Shown here: positions 9,682 through 18,178 of the stretch, one piece after another
Position numbering within the stretch: the stretch's first letter is position 1
Layout of the letters: each line of letters starts with the position of its first letter
Source: Cellulomonas soli
Lineage (GTDB): Bacteria > Actinomycetota > Actinomycetes > Actinomycetales > Cellulomonadaceae
NCBI RefSeq assembly: GCF_013409305.1
Contig: NZ_JACBZJ010000001.1
Location: 124,001-188,000, forward strand
Length of the DNA stretch: 64,000 nt
Reading direction: 5' to 3'
Translations under genes and position numbers: made by a program
The notes under the pieces: generated by a model
The model's input: only the letters and a program-made list of their open reading frames with translations
Database searches by the model: none
What the model was told of the DNA's origin: nothing

Positions 9682-9724
9682 TGCGTGAGCTCGTCGCACA
9701 GGACACCGGCCGGAGGGCGGACCG

Positions 9725-11419
9725 ATGAGGGTCATGGCGCAGATGGCGATGGTGATGAACCTCGACAAGTGCATCGGCTGCCACACGTGCTCGGTCACGT
9801 GCAAGCAGGCGTGGACGAACCGCACGGGCGTGGAGTACGTCTGGTTCAACAACGTGGAGACGCGCCCCGGCGTGGGCTACCCGCGCACGTACGAGGACCA
9901 GGAGCGCTGGGGCGGCGGCTGGGTGCGCAACAAGCGCGGCCGGCTCAAGCTGCGTTCGGGTGGTCGGTTCACCAAGCTGACGCACATCTTCTCCAACCCG
10001 ACGCTGCCGGAGATCAGCGACTACTACGAGCCGTGGACGTACGACTACGACGTCCTGCTGTCCGCCCCGCAGGGCGAGCACACGCCCGTGGCCCGGCCCA
10101 AGTCGTTGCTGACCGGCAAGGACATGCAGATCCGCTGGTCGGCCAACTGGGACGACAACCTGGGCGGCTCGGGCGAGACGATGGCCGACGACCCGATCCT
10201 GGCGGGGATGAGCCAGAAGGTGCAGGCCGAGTTCGAGCAGGCCTTCATGTTCTACCTGCCGCGCATCTGCGAGCACTGCCTGAACCCGTCGTGCGTGGCC
10301 TCGTGCCCGTCGGGCGCGATGTACAAGCGGGCCGAGGACGGCATCGTGCTGGTCGACCAGGACGCGTGCCGGGGTTGGCGCATGTGCGTGTCGGGCTGCC
10401 CGTACAAGAAGGTCTACTTCAACCACAAGACCGGCAAGGCCGAGAAGTGCACCATGTGCTACCCGCGCCTGGAGGTCGGGCTGCCGACGGTCTGCTCCGA
10501 GACGTGCGTGGGCCGGCTGCGCTACCTGGGCCTGGTGCTGTACGACGCCGACAAGGTGCTCGAGGCGGCGAGCGTCGAGGACCCCACCGAGCTGCTGGAC
10601 GCGCAGCGCTCGGTGCTGCTCGACCCGAACGACCCGGCCGTGGTCGACGCCGCGACCGCCTCGGGCATCCCGCGCGACTGGGTGACCGCGGCGCAACGCT
10701 CACCGGTGTGGGCGCTCATCTCGACGTACCAGGTGGCCCTGCCGCTGCACCCGGAGTACCGGACGATGCCGATGGTCTGGTACGTCCCGCCGCTGTCGCC
10801 CGTGGTCGACGTCGTCACGGGTTCGGGCAACGACGGGGAGGACGCGCGCACCCTGTTCGCCGCGATCGACAAGCTGCGCATCCCGGTGGAGTACCTCGCC
10901 GGGCTGTTCACCGCGGGCGACACCGCCCCCGTCACGGGCGTGCTGCAGCGGCTGGCCGCGATGCGCGCGCACATGCGCAACGTGAACCTCGGCGTCGAGC
11001 AGGACCCGCGGATCGCGGGGGCCGTCGGCATGGACGGCGCGCAGATCGAGGCCATGTACCGGCTGCTGGCGATCGCCAAGTACGAGGACCGGTACGTGAT
11101 CCCCGCGGCGCACGCCGAGACGGCCCGGCACCTGGAGGAGATCGCCAGCGGCTGCTCGTTGGACACCGACGGTGGGCCCGGCATGGGTGGGCCCGGACCG
11201 TTCGGCTCGTCCAGCGGCCACCCCGAGCGCGCGACCGTGGAGACGTTCCACGCGTTGAAGAACCGGCAGACCGCTGACCGCCCGGCCGGTGCGGACACGC
11301 CCTCGCGCGTGAACCTGCTCAACTGGGACGGCAACGGGGCACCCCCGGGACTGTTCCCACCGCCTCCCGGGCAGCCGGGCTACGGCTCGGGCCCGGACGC
11401 GCCGGGCGGGGAGCACTGA
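9725..11419 (+). CDS. narH: Respiratory nitrate reductase beta subunit
   Basis: A 564-residue iron-sulfur subunit that passes electrons from NarI haem to NarG. Four ligand groups are visible: CIGCHTCSVTCK near residue 16, CEHCLNPSCVASCP near 184, CRGWRMCVSGCP near 217, and CTMC plus CSETCVGRL near 244-270. The Trp replacing one Cys in CRGWRMC is the known hallmark of NarH, giving one [3Fe-4S] and three [4Fe-4S] clusters. The C-terminal 80 residues are Gly/Pro-rich and poorly conserved. GGAGGG at 9713-9718 supports ATG 9725; ATG 9734 is an alternative. The stop shares one base with the narJ start. Confidence 0.96.
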   Translation: MRVMAQMAMVMNLDKCIGCHTCSVTCKQAWTNRTGVEYVWFNNVETRPGVGYPRTYEDQERWGGGWVRNKRGRLKLRSGGRFTKLTHIFSNPTLPEISDYYEPWTYDYDVLLSAPQGEHTPVARPKSLLTGKDMQIRWSANWDDNLGGSGETMADDPILAGMSQKVQAEFEQAFMFYLPRICEHCLNPSCVASCPSGAMYKRAEDGIVLVDQDACRGWRMCVSGCPYKKVYFNHKTGKAEKCTMCYPRLEVGLPTVCSETCVGRLRYLGLVLYDADKVLEAASVEDPTELLDAQRSVLLDPNDPAVVDAATASGIPRDWVTAAQRSPVWALISTYQVALPLHPEYRTMPMVWYVPPLSPVVDVVTGSGNDGEDARTLFAAIDKLRIPVEYLAGLFTAGDTAPVTGVLQRLAAMRAHMRNVNLGVEQDPRIAGAVGMDGAQIEAMYRLLAIAKYEDRYVIPAAHAETARHLEEIASGCSLDTDGGPGMGGPGPFGSSSGHPERATVETFHALKNRQTADRPAGADTPSRVNLLNWDGNGAPPGLFPPPPGQPGYGSGPDAPGGEH

Positions 11420-12090
11420 TGGCCCGCCGCGAGTCGTTGCCGTTCTTGCACCCCGTGCGCGTCGACACCGAGCAGCGCACGGTCGCGCACATGGCCGCCG
11501 CGCTGCTGCTGGACTACCCCACGCCGGCGACGCACGAGCAGGGTGACCTGCTGCGCACCGCCACCGCCTCGCTGCCCCGACCGGTGTCCGAGGCGTTCGG
11601 CCGGTTCCTGGACGAGCCGTGGACCCTGGCCGAGCAGCAGGCGCACTACGTGTCCACGTTCGACCTCAAGCGCCGGTGCGCGCTCTACCTGACGTACTAC
11701 TCCTCAGGCGACACCCGCCGCCGCGGCATGGCGCTGGTGACGTTCGTCGAGGCGTACCGGGCGTGCGGCTGGGAGCCGCGCGAGGACGAGCTGCCCGACT
11801 ACCTGCCCACGGCCCTGGAGCTGTCCGCCCGCGACCCCGGGCCGATCGCCGACGCGCTGCTGGGCACCCACCGGGACGGCATCGAGGTGCTGCGCTCGGC
11901 CCTGCACTCCGTGCCCAGCCCGTACGCGCACCTGCTCGACGCTGTGTGCCTGACCCTGCCGGCCGTGGACGCCGCCACGGCGGAGCGGTTCAGCGCGCTC
12001 GTGCAGGCCGGACCGCCCTCGGAGATGGTCGGGCTGTCCGCGCCGCTGCTGCCCTTCCCGACCGTCCGGGACGCGGAGGTCCCCGCATGA
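11419..12090 (+). CDS. narJ: Nitrate reductase assembly chaperone
   Basis: The 223-residue product belongs to the TorD/NarJ chaperone family. It is all-helical, with the family motif HYVSTFDLKRRCALYLTYYS around residues 76-95 and ADALLG/HSVPSPYAHLLDAV later. NarJ binds apo-NarG in the cytoplasm, helps insert the molybdenum cofactor and is not part of the final enzyme. ATG overlaps the narH stop by one base and the stop overlaps narI by four, so translation of the three genes is coupled. Confidence 0.93.
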   Translation: MARRESLPFLHPVRVDTEQRTVAHMAAALLLDYPTPATHEQGDLLRTATASLPRPVSEAFGRFLDEPWTLAEQQAHYVSTFDLKRRCALYLTYYSSGDTRRRGMALVTFVEAYRACGWEPREDELPDYLPTALELSARDPGPIADALLGTHRDGIEVLRSALHSVPSPYAHLLDAVCLTLPAVDAATAERFSALVQAGPPSEMVGLSAPLLPFPTVRDAEVPA

Positions 12091-12842
12091 GCACCCTCGA
12101 CACGCTGCGGTGGGTCGTCCTGCCGTACGTCGCGCTGGCCGTCTTCGTCGTCGGGCACCTGTGGCGCTACCGCTACGACAGGTTCGGCTGGACGACGCGC
12201 TCGTCGCAGGTCTACGAGAGCCGCCTGCTGCGCGCGGGGTCACCGATGTTCCACATCGGCATCCTCATGGTGATCGGCGGGCACGTCGTCGGCCTGCTGA
12301 TCCCCCGGAGCTGGCTCGAGGCGATCGGCATCAGCGAGCACGCCTACCACCTGGTGGCCACGTGGGCCGGTTCGATCGCCGCGGCGCTCACCCTGGCCGG
12401 GCTGGCGATCCTCGTGTACCGCCGGCGCACGGTCGGGCCGGTGTTCCTGGCCACGACGCGCACCGACAAGCTCATGTACGTGGTGCTGGGCGGCACGCTG
12501 CTGCTGGGCACCATCGCCACGGTGCTGTTCCAGGTGTTCGGCGGCGGGTACGACTACCGCGGCTCGATCTCCCCGTGGATCCGCGGCATCCTCACGTTCC
12601 GTCCCGACGCCTCGCTCATGGCCGGCGTGCCCGGGTTCTTCCAGGCGCACGTGGTGGCCGCGATGCTGCTGTTCGCGCTGTGGCCGTTCACCCGGCTCGT
12701 GCACGTGTTCTCCGCACCGCTGGGGTACGTCGTGCGGCCGTACATCGTCTACCGCACCCGCGACGAGCGCATCGGCTCGCGGGCCGTGCGGCCCGGCTGG
12801 GAGCGCGCCGAACGCCCCGGCACGACGAGCGGGCGGCACTGA
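12087..12842 (+). CDS. narI: Respiratory nitrate reductase gamma subunit, cytochrome b
   Basis: A 251-residue membrane protein with five hydrophobic helices. Two pairs of haem-ligating histidines are at positions almost identical to the characterised protein: His56 and His66 (MFHIGILMVIGGHVVG) and His188 and His206 (FFQAHVV; RLVHVFSAPLGY). NarI takes electrons from menaquinol on the outer face and hands them to NarH. The reading frame is open upstream well into narJ, but the family N-terminus (STLDTLRWVVLPYVALAVFV) fixes the start at 12087. The start overlaps the narJ stop as ATGA. It is the last canonical nar gene; a hairpin follows before the DUF2249 gene. Confidence 0.95.
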   Translation: MSTLDTLRWVVLPYVALAVFVVGHLWRYRYDRFGWTTRSSQVYESRLLRAGSPMFHIGILMVIGGHVVGLLIPRSWLEAIGISEHAYHLVATWAGSIAAALTLAGLAILVYRRRTVGPVFLATTRTDKLMYVVLGGTLLLGTIATVLFQVFGGGYDYRGSISPWIRGILTFRPDASLMAGVPGFFQAHVVAAMLLFALWPFTRLVHVFSAPLGYVVRPYIVYRTRDERIGSRAVRPGWERAERPGTTSGRH

Positions 12843-12866
12843 CCCACCTCGACCATCGACCCCCCG

Positions 12867-12895
12867 GGTCGCCCGTGCTCGATGCGCGGGCGACC
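12867..12895 (+). terminator. Hairpin after narI
   Basis: GGTCGCCCG at 12867-12875 pairs exactly with CGGGCGACC at 12887-12895 around an 11-base loop. There is no U-tract, as is usual at this GC content. It could weaken read-through from narI into the DUF2249 gene instead of ending transcription fully. Confidence 0.45.
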
Positions 12896-12923
12896 ACCCA
12901 CCACCCCCTCCAGGAGGAACGCT

Positions 12924-13235
12924 GTGCCCACCGAACCCGTCGAGATCCTGACGACCGCCCCGCACGCCGAGCCCGCCGCCCACACGTGCGACTGCGGCGG
13001 CCACGACGAGGCCGACCCGGTCCTGGACGTGCGCACCATCCCGCACGCCATCCGCCACGCCACCGTCTTCGGCGCCTACGGTGCGATCCCGGCCGGCGGA
13101 TCGCTCGTGCTCGTCGCCCCGCACGCCCCGCTGCCGTTGATCGCCCAGCTCGAGGCCCGTGAGCCGGTCACCGTGACCTGGCTCGAGGAGGGCCCCGAGG
13201 CCTGGACGGTCCGGCTCACCCGTCCCGAGGCCTGA
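12924..13235 (+). CDS. DUF2249 domain protein downstream of narI
   Basis: A 103-residue soluble protein. The start is GTG 12924, six bases after a perfect AGGAGGA. The N-terminus carries a His/Cys cluster (HTCDCGGHDE, residues 21-30) typical of actinobacterial members, followed by the DUF2249 core: DVRTIPHAIRHATVFGAYGA, GGSLVLVAPHAPLPLIAQL and VTWLEEGPEAWTVRL. DUF2249 proteins occur beside nitrate, nitrite and NO genes and adopt a small SirA-like fold. The chemical role is unknown. The position 81 bases after narI suggests co-expression with the reductase. The Cys/His cluster could bind metal, but this is inference. Confidence 0.75.
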   Translation: MPTEPVEILTTAPHAEPAAHTCDCGGHDEADPVLDVRTIPHAIRHATVFGAYGAIPAGGSLVLVAPHAPLPLIAQLEAREPVTVTWLEEGPEAWTVRLTRPEA

Positions 13236-13293
13236 TCGTGACGGCCGGGCGACCCGACAGGGACCGGCCGGCGAACATCGCGTGACGACTTGC

Positions 13294-13330
13294 CCGAGGG
13301 GCCCGCCGCACACCGCGACGGGCCCCTCGG
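13294..13330 (+). terminator. Hairpin closing the nitrate island
   Basis: CCGAGGGGCCCG at 13294-13305 and CGGGCCCCTCGG at 13319-13330 form a perfect 12-base stem with a 13-base loop, 58 bases after the DUF2249 stop and directly before the promoter of the next gene. Confidence 0.7.
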
Positions 13331-13336
13331 CGTTCC

Positions 13337-13342
13337 TACCCT
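13337..13342 (+). promoter_or_regulatory. -10 box TACCCT for the UMF1-type transporter
   Basis: TACCCT ends six bases before GTG 13349, leaving no room for a ribosome binding site; leaderless transcription is likely. Confidence 0.5.
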
Positions 13343-13348
13343 GGCCGC

Positions 13349-14830
13349 GTGACCCTCCCCACGGCCGCCGCCGAGCCCTCGCCCGCCGCGGTCACCGCGG
13401 ATCCTCCCGAGGCCACCGCCTCGGCCGCAGCCCCGACTCCGGCGTCGATCAGATCCGACGCGACCACGGAGGTGCACCGGCGCCCCGGGCAGATCGCCGC
13501 GTGGGCGGCATGGGACTGGGGATCGGCCGCGTTCAACGCGGTCATCACGACGTTCGTGTTCACCCGGTGGCTCACCTCCGACGCGTTCGTCGACCCCGCA
13601 CTCGTCTCCGCGGCGGGGATCGAGGGTGCCGACGGCGGGCCGGCGACCGACGCGGTCGCCGCGGTCCTGGCGACGCACTCGGCGTGGCTGGGCTGGGGTC
13701 TGACCGCGGCCGGGGCGCTCATCGCCCTCGTCGCGCCCGTCGTGGGTGCCCGCGCGGACGCCGCCGGTCGCCACCTGCGCCGGCTCGGTCGCCTCACGGC
13801 CGTGACCGTGCTGCTCTGCGCCGCGATGTTCCTCGTGCGCCCCGCACCGGACGCTCTGGCGGCGAACGTGCTGCTCGGCCTGACGCTGCTCGCGCTGGCC
13901 AACGTCGCGTTCGAGCTCGCGTCGGTGCACTACAACGCACTGCTGCCCACGATCGCCTCGGGCCGCACGCTCGGGCGCGTGAGCGGGCTCGGCTGGGGTG
14001 CGGGCTACCTCGGCGGGATCGTCCTGCTGCTCGTGCTCTTCGTCGGGTTCATCAACCCCGACGTCGGCTGGTTCGGCGTGACCGGCGAGGGCGGCCTCGA
14101 CGTGCGCGTGTCCGTGCTGGTCGCGGCCGGCTGGTTCGCGCTGTTCGCGACGCCGGTGCGGCTCGCGCTGCCCGACTCCCCCGCCTCGACGACCGCGCGG
14201 CCGGGTGTCGTGGCCTCGTACCGCACGCTGGCCCGCGACGTCGCCGGGCTGTGGCGCGGGTCGCGGTCGACGCTGCTGTTCCTGCTGGCCAGCGCGGTGT
14301 ACCGCGACGGGCTGGCCGGGGTCTTCACGTTCGGCGCGGTCATCGCCTCGGGCACGTTCGGGTTCGACGCCTCGCAGGTCGTGCTGTTCGCCATCGCCGC
14401 CAACGTGGTCGCCGGGCTCTCGACCGTGCTCGCCGGGTTCCTCGACGACCGGGTGGGCCCCAAGGCTGTGATCGTCGCCTCGCTGGTGGGGCTGCTGGTC
14501 ACCGGGCTCGCCCTGTTCGCGCTGCACGACGCGGGGCAGGGGGCGTTCTGGGTCGGCGGGCTCGCCCTGTGCGCGTTCGTCGGTCCGGCGCAGTCCTCGA
14601 GCCGTTCCCAGCTCGCCCGGCTCGCACCGGCCGGTCGCACGAGCGAGCTGTTCGGCCTCTACGCCACGACCGGGCGTGCGGCCAGCTTCATGGCCCCGCT
14701 CGCGTTCTCGGTCGCCGTCACCGTGTCGGGATCCCAGCACTGGGGCATCCTGGGGATCATGGTGGTGCTCCTCGCCGGGCTGGTCGCACTCCTCCCCCTG
14801 CGCCTGAGCGGACCGGTCGCACGGCCATGA
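13349..14830 (+). CDS. MFS transporter, UMF1 (Atg22-like) family
   Basis: A 493-residue membrane protein. The family fingerprint WAAWDWGSAAFNAVITTFVF is at about residues 50-70, followed by 11 further hydrophobic helices. Between helices 1 and 2 lies an insert characteristic of this family. UMF1 members are exporters or permeases of uncertain substrate. The first 45 residues are a Pro/Ala-rich cytoplasmic tail. The start is GTG 13349 with a TACCCT box six bases upstream and no ribosome binding site. The stop overlaps the next start as ATGA, coupling it to the hydrolase gene. Confidence 0.85.
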   Translation: MTLPTAAAEPSPAAVTADPPEATASAAAPTPASIRSDATTEVHRRPGQIAAWAAWDWGSAAFNAVITTFVFTRWLTSDAFVDPALVSAAGIEGADGGPATDAVAAVLATHSAWLGWGLTAAGALIALVAPVVGARADAAGRHLRRLGRLTAVTVLLCAAMFLVRPAPDALAANVLLGLTLLALANVAFELASVHYNALLPTIASGRTLGRVSGLGWGAGYLGGIVLLLVLFVGFINPDVGWFGVTGEGGLDVRVSVLVAAGWFALFATPVRLALPDSPASTTARPGVVASYRTLARDVAGLWRGSRSTLLFLLASAVYRDGLAGVFTFGAVIASGTFGFDASQVVLFAIAANVVAGLSTVLAGFLDDRVGPKAVIVASLVGLLVTGLALFALHDAGQGAFWVGGLALCAFVGPAQSSSRSQLARLAPAGRTSELFGLYATTGRAASFMAPLAFSVAVTVSGSQHWGILGIMVVLLAGLVALLPLRLSGPVARP

Positions 14831-15813
14831 CCGCGTCGGCGGGTCCCCTCGCAGACGGGTGGGAGGCCGACCGCCTCGTCCCGGGCTGGCAGGCGCGCAC
14901 CCTCGCGCTGCACCCGCGCGGCGGTCGGCAACCCGTGGCCACGCTGTTGCGGCGCGCACCCCTCGCCCCCACGACGGCCGTCGCCGCGCTGCACGTGCAC
15001 GGCTACAACGACTACGTCTTCCAGGCGCACGTCGCCGACGCCCTCACCGCACGCGGCGTCACGTTCTACGGGCTCGACCTGCGCCGCTGCGGTCGCTCGA
15101 CGCGCCCCGGCGACGTCCCGCACTACACGGACGACCTCACCGAGTACCACGAGGAGCTCGAGGCGGCCGTGCGCCTGCTGCGCGAGGAGCTCGGGCACGA
15201 ACGCGTCGTCCTCGTCGGGCACTCCACCGGCGGCCTGTCCGCGAGCCTGTGGACCGCGACCGCGACCGGCAGCGAGCTCGTCGACGCCCTCGTGCTCAAC
15301 AGCCCGTGGCTCGACCTGGACGCCAGCTGGTTCGCGCGCGTGATCTCGACCCGGGCGCTGGACTTCTGGGCGCCGCGCTCCCCCCTGCGGGTGCTCGCCG
15401 ACGGCCCCTCGGCCTACTCCCACCACCTGCACGTGCAGCACGGCGGTCGCTGGGACTACGACCTCGCCCTCAAGCCGCCGTCCGGCTTCCCGGTGCGGGC
15501 CGGCTGGTTGCGGGCGGTGCGCCGCGGGCACGCCCTCGTCGGGCGAGGGCTCGACCTGCGCGTGCCGGTGCTCGTCTGCTCGGCCGAACGCTCCGGGCCC
15601 AACACCCCCGACAACCCCGAGCTTGACGCGCAGGACACGATCCTCGACGTGCGGCGGATCGCCGAGCGCGCCCCGACGCTCGGCCGTCATGTCCTGTACG
15701 TCCCGGTGCCCGGCGGCATCCACGACCTGAGCCTGTCGACGACGCCCGCCCGCGAGACCTACCTGAGCACGATGCTGTCGTGGGTGGACGCGCAGGTCCC
15801 CGTGCGGCGCTGA
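14827..15813 (+). CDS. Alpha/beta hydrolase, monoacylglycerol lipase-like
   Basis: A 328-residue cytoplasmic hydrolase of the lysophospholipase/monoacylglycerol lipase type. It shows the oxyanion strand VAALHVHGYNDYVFQ (HG near residue 59), YGLDLRRCGRS, and the nucleophile elbow GHSTGG near residue 135. The late His of the triad is probably in PGGIHDLSLS near residue 300. No signal peptide is present. It overlaps the transporter stop by four bases, so the two are expressed together; a lipid- or ester-linked substrate is possible but unproven. Confidence 0.8.
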   Translation: MTASAGPLADGWEADRLVPGWQARTLALHPRGGRQPVATLLRRAPLAPTTAVAALHVHGYNDYVFQAHVADALTARGVTFYGLDLRRCGRSTRPGDVPHYTDDLTEYHEELEAAVRLLREELGHERVVLVGHSTGGLSASLWTATATGSELVDALVLNSPWLDLDASWFARVISTRALDFWAPRSPLRVLADGPSAYSHHLHVQHGGRWDYDLALKPPSGFPVRAGWLRAVRRGHALVGRGLDLRVPVLVCSAERSGPNTPDNPELDAQDTILDVRRIAERAPTLGRHVLYVPVPGGIHDLSLSTTPARETYLSTMLSWVDAQVPVRR

Positions 15814-15854
15814 GCCGCGGCTGGCCCGGCACGGCGCCGCTGGCGAACCCTCCG

Positions 15855-15860
15855 TACGAT
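15855..15860 (+). promoter_or_regulatory. -10 box TACGAT for the SRPBCC gene
   Basis: TACGAT lies six bases before GTG 15867 with no ribosome binding site between them, consistent with a leaderless mRNA. Confidence 0.5.
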
Positions 15861-15866
15861 CCTCGT

Positions 15867-16349
15867 GTGGGCGAACCCGACGGCGCACCGGACCTGGAGC
15901 TCACCCGCGTGATGGCGGCGCCCGCGGCGGCGATCTGGGCGGCATGGCTCGACCCGTCCGCAGTCGCGGCGTGGTGGGGACCGGACGGGTTCACGAGCAC
16001 GGTGCGCCTGCTTGAGCTGCGCGACGGCGGGCGCTTCGAGGTCGTGATGCACAGCCCCGACGGCACGGACTACGAGAACCTGTACCTGTTCGACGAGGTG
16101 CGACCGACGCGTGGCCTCACCTACGTCCACCAGGGGTCCGAGGAGTGGGGACTGGGTCCGTCCCGCACGGTCGTGCTGCTCGACGAGGACGAGGCGCTGC
16201 CGCGCCGCACCCGCGTGACCATGCGTACGTCCTACGCCTCCGACGAGGACAGGCGGCGCCACCTCGAGGACTTCCACGCGGCCGACGGGGCGCGCCAGCT
16301 CCTCGAACGGCTCGAGCGGGTCGCGACGAGCGGTCGACGCGCGCGCTGA
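15867..16349 (+). CDS. SRPBCC/AHSA1 domain protein
   Basis: The 160-residue protein has the START-like AHSA1 pattern: LELTRVMAAPAAAIWAAWLD, AVAAWWGPDGFTS, LRDGGRFEVVMHSPDG, then a C-terminal helix (DFHAADGARQLLERLE). This fold makes a hydrophobic cavity for small ligands; actinobacterial members are often annotated as activator-of-Hsp90-like or toxin-antitoxin-linked but have no defined ligand. GTG 15867 is preferred to an upstream ATG because it sits behind TACGAT and the domain starts there. It forms its own short unit between the hydrolase and the S4 gene. Confidence 0.82.
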   Translation: MGEPDGAPDLELTRVMAAPAAAIWAAWLDPSAVAAWWGPDGFTSTVRLLELRDGGRFEVVMHSPDGTDYENLYLFDEVRPTRGLTYVHQGSEEWGLGPSRTVVLLDEDEALPRRTRVTMRTSYASDEDRRRHLEDFHAADGARQLLERLERVATSGRRAR

Positions 16350-16400
16350 GGGAGGCTCGGCGGCGTCCGGCCGCCGTGGCAGGCGTGAGAGGGTCGGGGC

Positions 16401-16772
16401 ATGGCCGAGGTGACGCACGCGCGCGTGGACGCCTGGTGCTGGGCGGTGCGACTGTTCGCGACGCGCTCGGCCGCCGGTGCCGCCTGCCGGGCCGGGCACG
16501 TGCGGGTCAACGGTGAGCGCGCCAAGCCCGCGACCATGGTCGTGCCCGGTGACGAGGTGCACGTGCGCGGCGGCGAACGCGAGCGGATCGTCGTGGTGCA
16601 GCGCACCATCGTCAAGCGCGTGGGCGCGCCGGTGGCCGTGACCTGCTACCTCGACCGCTCCCCCGCGCCGGTGCCCCGCGAGCTGGCGGTCGTCGCGGGG
16701 GCGCGTGACCGCGGCGCGGGTCGGCCGACCAAGCGCGAACGACGCCAGATCGAGAAGCTCCGTGGCCACTGA
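16401..16772 (+). CDS. S4-domain RNA-binding protein, Hsp15-like
   Basis: A 123-residue basic protein with an S4 fold in residues 7-70 (VDAWCWAVRLFATRSAAGAA, HVRVNGERAKPATMVVPGD) and a Lys/Arg-rich tail ending [15 protein letters not shown]. It matches the HslR/Hsp15 layout; Hsp15 recycles stalled 50S subunits that carry nascent chains. GAGGG stands about eight bases before the ATG. Its 3' end overlaps the next gene by 11 bases. Confidence 0.85.
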   Translation: MAEVTHARVDAWCWAVRLFATRSAAGAACRAGHVRVNGERAKPATMVVPGDEVHVRGGERERIVVVQRTIVKRVGAPVAVTCYLDRSPAPVPRELAVVAGARDRGAGRPTKRERRQIEKLRGH

Positions 16773-17637
16773 CCGGGACCTCGGGCGGGCGACGGGTCAG
16801 AGCACGGACGAGGCCGCACCCGACCCGCGGGCGCGCCTGCGGGCGGACTGCGCCCGGTGCGCGGGGCTGTGCTGCGTCGCCCTGCCGTTCCACCGCTCCT
16901 CGGAGTTCGCGTTCGACAAGGCCGCCGGAACCCCGTGCCGGAACCTGGCCGAGGACTTCCGCTGCCGTGTGCACGCCGACCTGCGCACGCGCGGCATGGC
17001 GGGCTGCACCACGTTCGACTGCCTCGGCGCCGGTCAGCAGGTCACGCAGGTGACGTTCGGCGGGCGGACGTGGCGCGACGACGCGGCCCTCGCGCAGCCG
17101 ATGTTCGGGACCTTCGCGACGGTCCGCCGGCTGCACGAGCTGCTCTGGTACCTCGCCGACGCGATCGAGCGACCGGCGACCGCACCGTTGCGCACCGAGC
17201 TGCACGAGGCCGCGCTCGCCGTCGAGCGGCTGACCGCCCGCCCGGCCGAGGCCCTCGTCACGATCGACGAGGAGATCTCCTCGCGGGGACGGGCGACCGA
17301 CGACCTGCTCCGGCGGGCCAGCGCGCTCGTGCGCGCCGAGCACCTCGACCGGACGCGGCCCGCGGACCGGTCCGGGGCCGATCTCGTGGGCGCGCGGCTG
17401 GCCGGGGCGGACCTGCGCGGCACCGACCTGTCCGCCGCGCTGCTGCTCGGGGCCGACCTGCACGGCGCCGACCTGCGGCTCGCCGACGTGCGGTACGCGG
17501 ATCTGCGCGGGGCGGACCTGCGCGGTGCGGACCTGTCGAGCTCGCTGTACGCGCTGGGACCCCAGCTGGCCGGCGCGCGCGGCGACGCCCGCACCGTGCT
17601 GCCTCCGGGAGTCGCCCGCCCGGCGCACTGGGAGTGA
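16762..17637 (+). CDS. Cys-rich (YkgJ-type) plus pentapeptide-repeat protein
   Basis: This 291-residue protein has two parts. The N-terminal 95 residues hold eight cysteines: CARCAGLCC (30, 33, 37, 38), Cys59, Cys68 in CRVH, Cys82 and Cys87 in GCTTFDC. This is like the CxxCxxCC proteins thought to chelate zinc or iron. After a helical middle, residues 205-265 form a pentapeptide-repeat helix with many A(D/N)LxGA units. Pentapeptide helices mimic double-stranded nucleic acid in some proteins that protect gyrase. The joined metal-binding and repeat layout recurs in actinobacteria but its job is unknown. GTG 16762 is chosen because it overlaps the S4 gene in coupled fashion. Confidence 0.75.
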   Translation: MATDRDLGRATGQSTDEAAPDPRARLRADCARCAGLCCVALPFHRSSEFAFDKAAGTPCRNLAEDFRCRVHADLRTRGMAGCTTFDCLGAGQQVTQVTFGGRTWRDDAALAQPMFGTFATVRRLHELLWYLADAIERPATAPLRTELHEAALAVERLTARPAEALVTIDEEISSRGRATDDLLRRASALVRAEHLDRTRPADRSGADLVGARLAGADLRGTDLSAALLLGADLHGADLRLADVRYADLRGADLRGADLSSSLYALGPQLAGARGDARTVLPPGVARPAHWE

Positions 17638-17701
17638 CGGGGCCCGTCACGAACGACCGATGCGTCGCACCCCTGCTCCCGGGGCTCCCTCCCGGGGCAC
17701 A

Positions 17702-18178
17702 ATGGCCGATGTGAATCAGCAGCGCATGAACGTGGAGTCGTTCAACCTCGACCACCGGACCGTCCTGGCCCCCTACGTCCGCCTCGCGGACACCAAGGTG
17801 CTGCCTGCGGGCGACGTCATCCAGAAGTACGACGTGCGTTTCACGCAGCCCAACAGGGCGCACCTCGAGATGCCCGTGGTGCACTCGCTCGAGCACCTGT
17901 TCGCGGAGCACTCGCGCAACCACTCCGACCGGGTGATCGACTTCTCGCCGATGGGCTGCCAGACCGGCTTCTACCTGATCCTGCAGGGCACGTGGGACTA
18001 CGACGCCGTGCTCGACCTCGTGCAGTCCACGCTCGAGGACGTCACGACCGCCACCGAGGTGCCGGCCGCCAACGAGGTCCAGTGCGGCTGGGGCGCCAAC
18101 CACACGCTGACCGGAGCCCAGGAGGCCGCGCGCACGTTCCTCGCGGCGCGTGACGAGTGGAGCACGGTGACCGCGTGA
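17702..18178 (+). CDS. luxS: S-ribosylhomocysteine lyase
   Basis: The 158-residue enzyme is full length. The metal site is His61, His65 (HSLEH) and Cys128 (QCGWG), with catalytic Glu64 and Cys86 in [11 protein letters not shown]. LuxS cleaves S-ribosylhomocysteine to homocysteine and the AI-2 precursor DPD in the cytoplasm. It overlaps the S-adenosylhomocysteine nucleosidase gene by four bases, so the two steps of the activated methyl cycle are coupled. ATG 17702 is given; GTG 17711 is a real alternative because a CACAAT box at 17698-17703 lies seven bases before it, and Met at 17726 begins the conserved family N-terminus. Confidence 0.95.
   Translation: MADVNQQRMNVESFNLDHRTVLAPYVRLADTKVLPAGDVIQKYDVRFTQPNRAHLEMPVVHSLEHLFAEHSRNHSDRVIDFSPMGCQTGFYLILQGTWDYDAVLDLVQSTLEDVTTATEVPAANEVQCGWGANHTLTGAQEAARTFLAARDEWSTVTA

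Noticed and set aside
13076..14959. Leftward 627-codon open frame
   Set aside because: Covers the UMF1 transporter in antisense; repetitive Arg/Glu/Gly/Gln-rich product with no motif.
17634..17650. GTGACGGGGCCCGTCAC palindrome at the pentapeptide gene stop
   Set aside because: The loop is too small for a good terminator and there is no other context; it may be chance in GC-rich DNA.
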